DNA of 8,074 bases from assembly GCA_045592165.1 (NCBI GenBank), contig JAZNUG010000206.1:1-8074 (forward strand), read 5' to 3'. Below are positions 1 to 6,000 of this stretch, in pieces. Below the pieces are notes generated by a model, which ran no database searches, had not been told where the DNA came from, and saw nothing but the letters and a program-made list of their open reading frames with translations. Both the position numbers and the translations under genes were made by a program. Each line of letters starts with the position of its first letter. Within the stretch, counting starts at the first letter, position 1. Source of the DNA: SFEL01 sp045592165. GTDB taxonomy: Bacteria; Bacillota; Clostridia; Christensenellales; CAG-138.

Positions 1-3000
1 GTACTGAGGATGGCTGGGAGGAATACGTAACCTGCAGAAGATGTGATTACACAACTTATAAGGAAATCCCTGCCCCGGGCCATGCCGAGGAAATCGAAGC
101 AGCAAAGGAACCCACCTGTACCGAAACCGGTCTTACCGAGGGCAAGCATTGCACCGTATGTAATGAAATATTGAAGGAACAGGAAGAAATCCCCGCTCTT
201 GGCCATAGCGAGGAGTCTATTGCCGGCACCGAGCCCACCTGTACCACCAAGGGCCTTACCGATGGTGAAAAGTGCTCTGTTTGCGGAGAAATTCTGAAGG
301 TTCAGGAATCCATCGACGCTCTGGGCCATGATGAAAAGGAACATGACGGCCAGGATGCTACCTGTACTGAGGATGGCTGGGAGGAATACGTAACCTGCAG
401 CAGGTGTGATTACACTACCTATGAGGCAATTACCGCCCTTGGCCACACCGAAGCAATCGATGCGGCAGTACCCGCCACCTGTACCGAAACCGGCCTTACC
501 GAGGGCAAGCACTGTGATGTCTGCGGTGAAGTACTGGTAGCACAGACCGTCGTAGATGTCCTTGACCACACCGAAGTGATCGATGAGGCAAAGGCCCCCA
601 CTTGTACCGAACCCGGCCTTGCCGAGGGAAGCCACTGTGGTGTATGTAACTTTGTATTTACTGAGCAGGAGGAAATCCCGGCACTTGGACACACTGAAGT
701 AATTGACAAAGCAGTAGAGGCATCCTGTACCGAAACCGGTCTTACCGAGGGCAAGCATTGCTCCGTATGTAATGAAGTACTGGAAGAACAGGAAACTGTA
801 CCTGCTCTTGGCCATAGCGAGGAGTCTATTGCCGGCACCGAGCCCACCTGTACCACCAAGGGCCTTACCGATGGTGAAAAGTGCTCTGTTTGCGGAGAAA
901 TTCTGAAGGTTCAGGAATCCATCGACGCTCTGGGCCATGACGAAGAGGAACATGACGGCCAGGATGCTGACTGTACCGAGGATGGCTGGAAGGAATACGT
1001 AACCTGCAGCAGGTGTGATTACACTACCTATGAGGAAATCCCTGCCCTTGGCCACACCGAAGCAACCGACGAGGCAAAGGAACCCACCTGTACCGAAACC
1101 GGCCTTACCGAGGGCAGCCATTGCGATGTCTGCGGTGAAGTGCTGAAGGCGCAGGAGGATATTCCTGAACTTGGTCACGAAGAGGTAACATACGATGCAA
1201 AGGCTGCAACCTGCAAGGAAGTGGGCTGGAATGCATACGTAGCCTGCAGCAGGTGCGATTATTCCACCTACGAGGAAATTCCCGTTGCGGATCATGTGGA
1301 GGTTGAGGACGAGGAAATTCCTGCACTGTGCGAGGATGAGGGCAGAACCGCCGGCACCCATTGCGAGGTCTGCGGCGATATCCTTTCCGGCAGCGAGATA
1401 ATCCCTGCTCTGGGTCACAATATCGTACAGTATGATGCAAAGAAGCCCGGTTTTGGAACTGTAGGCTGGGAGGCATACGAAGATTGTACCCGCTGCGGAT
1501 ACACCACTTATGTGGAAATTCCCGCACTTCCCGAGGCAAAGATTGAGACCTTTGATGAATTCATGATGTATCTGCCTATGCTGGAAGAACTGGCAATGTC
1601 TTATGCCATTGAGCATCCCGGCAATGATCCTGTACAGCTGGTAATCAAGTACATCCGTACCGGCGTTGATCGCTACAATGACGGTTCCTGGAACATTATG
1701 GCCGGCTATGAGGATCCCAACTTTGCAGAGTTCGTTCTCCAGGTGGAGGATATGTTTAACTCCGAGGCGGAAAATACTGATGAGATGCTTGCCATAAGCG
1801 GCCTGAAAAACATCCAAACCTTTGACCTGCCCAACGGAGACAGGGTGGACTTTGGCCATATGTTCGGCACTATGGATATCACCTATCATAACAACTTCAG
1901 CGTAAACCACGCTGACGTCGGCGGATGGGGCGGTGACCTTGCCGACCTTCTCACTGCTGCTGACGGCGCCGAAAAGGGCAAAGTCACCGGTACCATGAGC
2001 GAGATGGTTGCAAAGATTTCTACAGATTATCTCGGTGCGTACTTTGAAGACGGAAGCTTCAGCTATACTGATATTTACGGTGACCTTGACGGTTACTATG
2101 TGATGAAGCAGCTGGAGGACTTCGAGTTTGATATTGAAGCCGGCAATACAATGACTGCTATCTTCAGCGAGTACTTCACTGAAGAACTGACAGATGAGTT
2201 CCGAGCTGATTACCTGCTGAAGAACAGGCTCAATGGAGTAAGCTCCCGCGATGCAATAAGGGATGCGGTATACAATGCTTACAGGAGCAATTCCGTAATT
2301 GCAACTCTGGAGGGAACACGTGAGTTTGAGTCAGAGGCGAAAGAACTGGATCTGCTGAGGCAGGCATCCTGCTATGCCTTTGCGGATTATCTCTGCAAGC
2401 TGGCGGGTGACTATGTGGAGATCACAGAGAACAAGCACTATACTGTATACAACAGTGAGTTCTCTGTTCTTGCCCCCGGCATTTCCCAGGAAATTAAATA
2501 TGCAACCTCTGCGGACAACAAGAACATGGTATACTATCTGGCCACTGCGGATCTGAACAGGGAGGATGTACATGTTCGCGTAAATGCAGATTATGACGAA
2601 AGCAGAATCCCCACAGAGGGTGATGCCTACGAGATGAAGCGCGTGCTGGATCAGGCAAACGCTGTACAGGACAAGTACGGCAATCCTGAAAGCGCGGATT
2701 ACATTGAAAATTACAATGTTATCGTTGGCATAAACGGCGCCGGATACAACATGAATACCGGCGTGCCCGGCGGCCTGCTGCAGATGGATGGCAAGGTATA
2801 TAATGGAATTTATACCGATGAAGATGACGGCTTCTTTGGCATACTGAAGGATGGCACAGCCATAATCGGTACTGCGGCAGAATACATGTCAACCTACAAG
2901 GATCAGCTTGATTTCGCTATCCAAAAGTTTGGCGCTACCCTTGTTGAAGACGGCAAGATAAGTTCCGCTGCTATCAATGGAGACAGGGCCAGCCGCACCG

Positions 3001-6000
3001 CTGTTGGTATCACAAGAAACGGCAAGGTTGTATTCATGGTACTGGATGGCCGCGGTGAACCCTGGTCCTGCGGCGGTACCATGGCAGAAATTGCACAGAT
3101 TATGCTGGAAGCAGGCTGCGTTGATGCAATCAACCTGGACGGCGGCGGCTCCACCACCTTCGTTGCAAAACCCGCAGGTGAGGATGAGCTGAAGGTTGTT
3201 AACGTACCTTCCGACGGTGCTGCACGTTCTGTATGTACCACCCTTATGATGGCATCCACTGCGCCCAGCTCCACCGCGTTTGACCATGCAAAACTGAACG
3301 CAGAAACCAAGAACATGACCATCGGCAGCAGTGTACAGATCACCGCAAAGGGCGTAAGTGCCACAGGCAACGAGGCAGAACTGCCCGAAGGCACCACCTG
3401 GGCTGTCGATGATGAAAGATGGGGCACCATCAGCGAGGATGGCGTGCTCACTGCTCACAGAAACGGTACTGTTGAGGTTTCCCTGATGCTGGGTGAGGAA
3501 GTTCTCGGCACAATATCCATAAATGTTGTGGAACCCGATAAGCTGTACTTTACCAGAGAGAACGTAAACGTGGTTTACGGTTCCTCTGTTGCCCTGCCCC
3601 TCAAGGCGGCTTACAGCGGCAAAAATGTAATCATCAATCCCGATGACATCGTGTTTGAGCTGAGCAATGAGTCCGGCACAATGGACGGTTTCACCTTCAG
3701 TGCCAATGAGACTTCAACCTTCAAGAATGTCAAAGTAACCGCAAAGCTGAAGGCAAATGAGGAAATAACAGCATCCATCACTGTTGCAATGTACAATCAG
3801 GGCGATATGTCCTTCGACTTTGACAAGGCAACGGCGGGCAGCCGCCAGCTGGCATGGCTCAGGCAGGTTTCCAATTCCACCACCACCGACGAGATTACCT
3901 ATATGGTGGTCGATAGCGAGGAACCCATGGAAACCAGCTACACCTTCGCCATTGATATGACTCAGATTCCTATCCCCGAGCAGCTTGCTGATCTGGTATT
4001 CATGCTGCCCGGAGCTGACATGGAAGGCGCATCTGCATGGATGTTCCTGATGCAGCTGGCGGAGCGTATCAATGACATGACCGAGGTTAAGCCCATCGTA
4101 AGGATTGATCCTAACTTTGACGTGGATATCAGTGGACTGAAGGTTGTAAACGATTACTTCGAACTGAAGGAAACCGTATTCAATGAGGAGGATAACAGCC
4201 TTACACTGATCCTGAACTGGAAAGATCAGACTCAGGCAATTGATCCTGAAACGGCTAATCCTCTGTGCATACTCAGCGGAATAAAGGTTACTCCCAAGGC
4301 AGATGCGGATTGGGGCAACAACAAGAGACTGACTGTTGTGCATGGCGGTGAGGTAAACTACACCGTTTACATGAGAGCAAACGCTCTGTATACACATGCA
4401 AGTAGTCCTGAAAACCAGGCAGTCTTCGGCGTCTATCCCTACATCGATCCCGATGATTCTGCAGACAGGGGCGGATACTTCAAGGGCGTATATGCTCAGT
4501 TTGAGGATACCTACAATCTGGTAGGCGCTCTCAAGAACGGCTGGTTTGTTGAGGATGGCGGCTATGCCTACTATGTGGAAGGCGAAAGACTTACCGGTGT
4601 TAAGGAAGCTGACGGTCTCTATTATGACTTTGGCGACAGCGGCATAAACATCGGCAAGATTCCTTACAACGGTCTGTTCACAGAGGATGGCGATACTTAT
4701 TATGCCAAGCAGGGCGTAAGGGTATCCGGATGGTATAAGCTGGGTGATGACAATTACTACTTTGATGCCACAACTTTCAAGGCCAGAACCGGTGAAAGCG
4801 TTGTAAAGGATGATTCCGGCAACCATACCTACACCTTCGGCGAGGACGGTAAACTTATCCGGGGTGCATTCGTTGAAACTGCCAATGGAACCCGTTATTA
4901 CTGGGCAGGCAAACTGATGAACCGAGTATGGTTTACCCTGGAAGAAGGCACATACTATGCAGACCACGACGGATATGTTGCATACGGTTATTACCCTGTA
5001 TACGAGAACGCTACTGAAGACCCCATATGGTGGTACTTCAATGAAGAAACCGGCGTAAGGGAAAGACTGGGCGACGGCTTCATGTGGCATAAGGGCATGG
5101 AATACTACTGTGAAGACGGTGTGTTCTACTACGGCGTAACCGAGCTGGAGGGAGGACTTCTGTTCACCAGCAGCACCAACGGCTTGCTGAGGAAAAATAG
5201 CATGTGCTATATTTCCAATAAGCTTGACAGAACTGCCGGGCTTGAAACCGGAGCGTATTGGTGCGATGAGTACGGATATATCGTAGCTAATGGCCTTGTT
5301 GATATCGATGGTGATACCTATTATTTCAACAACTACGAAAAGGCAAAGGGTTTCACCAAGATCGGAGATGACTATTACTTCTTCCATCCCTCTACCGGCA
5401 AGATGTTCAAGAACAGCAGACAGTGGGTAGGAACAAACAGCTACGGTATTAAGCCTGATTACTATTACTTCCTTGAAGACGGCAGAATAGATCTCCCCGC
5501 TCCCGAAGTTGGCATCAAGATCGTTGAAGAAAACGGCAAGATGTACCTTACCATTGACGGCGTAAAGCAGAAAGACGGTCTGCATAAGCTGGGTGATGAT
5601 TATTACTACGCCAAGGAAAGCGGCGAGCTGGCTGTAGATGAGGTCTACTATGTCTCCAAGACCAACGGCTATCTGAATGACGTAAAGGGATATTACGGAT
5701 TTGATGCCGAGGCCAAGATAATCAAGAATGGCTTTATCACCGCCCCCAGCGGCGAATCCTACCACTATGTGGACCTTGTAAGAAGCAAGGGCTTCACCAA
5801 AATCGGCAATGACTATTATCTGTTCAATACCGGCAATGGCAGAATGTACAAGAACTGTATTGAATGGGTACCTGCCAATCCCTATGGCATTCAGACCGGT
5901 TACCACACCTTCCTTGAAGATGGCAGAATGGTAATTGACGAACCTGAGCAGGGCAGCGAAATAATCGTTGAAAACGGCAAGATGTATCTCATTATTGACG

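Larger units (their letters stand above)
1..1532 (+). repeat. Array of 13 Cys-rich tandem repeats (39 and 41 residues)
   Basis: Repeat boundaries by hand: 1-83 (partial), 84-206, 207-329, 330-446, 447-569, 570-692, 693-815, 816-938, 939-1055, 1056-1178, 1179-1295, 1296-1418 and 1419-1532. There are two classes. Class A is 41 residues, with CTETGLTEG, then HCxVCGEVL and a closing IPALGH. Class B is 39 residues, with CTEDGWEEY, then TCSRCDYTTY and a closing ALGH. The order is B-A-A-B-A-A-A-A-B-A-B-A-B. Both share C-x10-C-x2-C followed by a His 15 (A) or 13 (B) residues later. Similar Cys repeats ending in ALGH are common in large secreted proteins of gut Clostridia; their function is not established. 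Three Cys plus one His could bind a metal, but that is inference. Confidence 0.9.

Noticed and set aside
171..173. TTG as the start of the large gene
   Set aside because: The frame is open upstream to the window edge and encodes further in-register Cys repeats; TTG here is an ordinary Leu codon within a repeat, with no ribosome binding site.
1..1532. CRISPR array or other non-coding repeat array
   Set aside because: The repeats are coding, contiguous without unique spacers, and diverge with codon periodicity.
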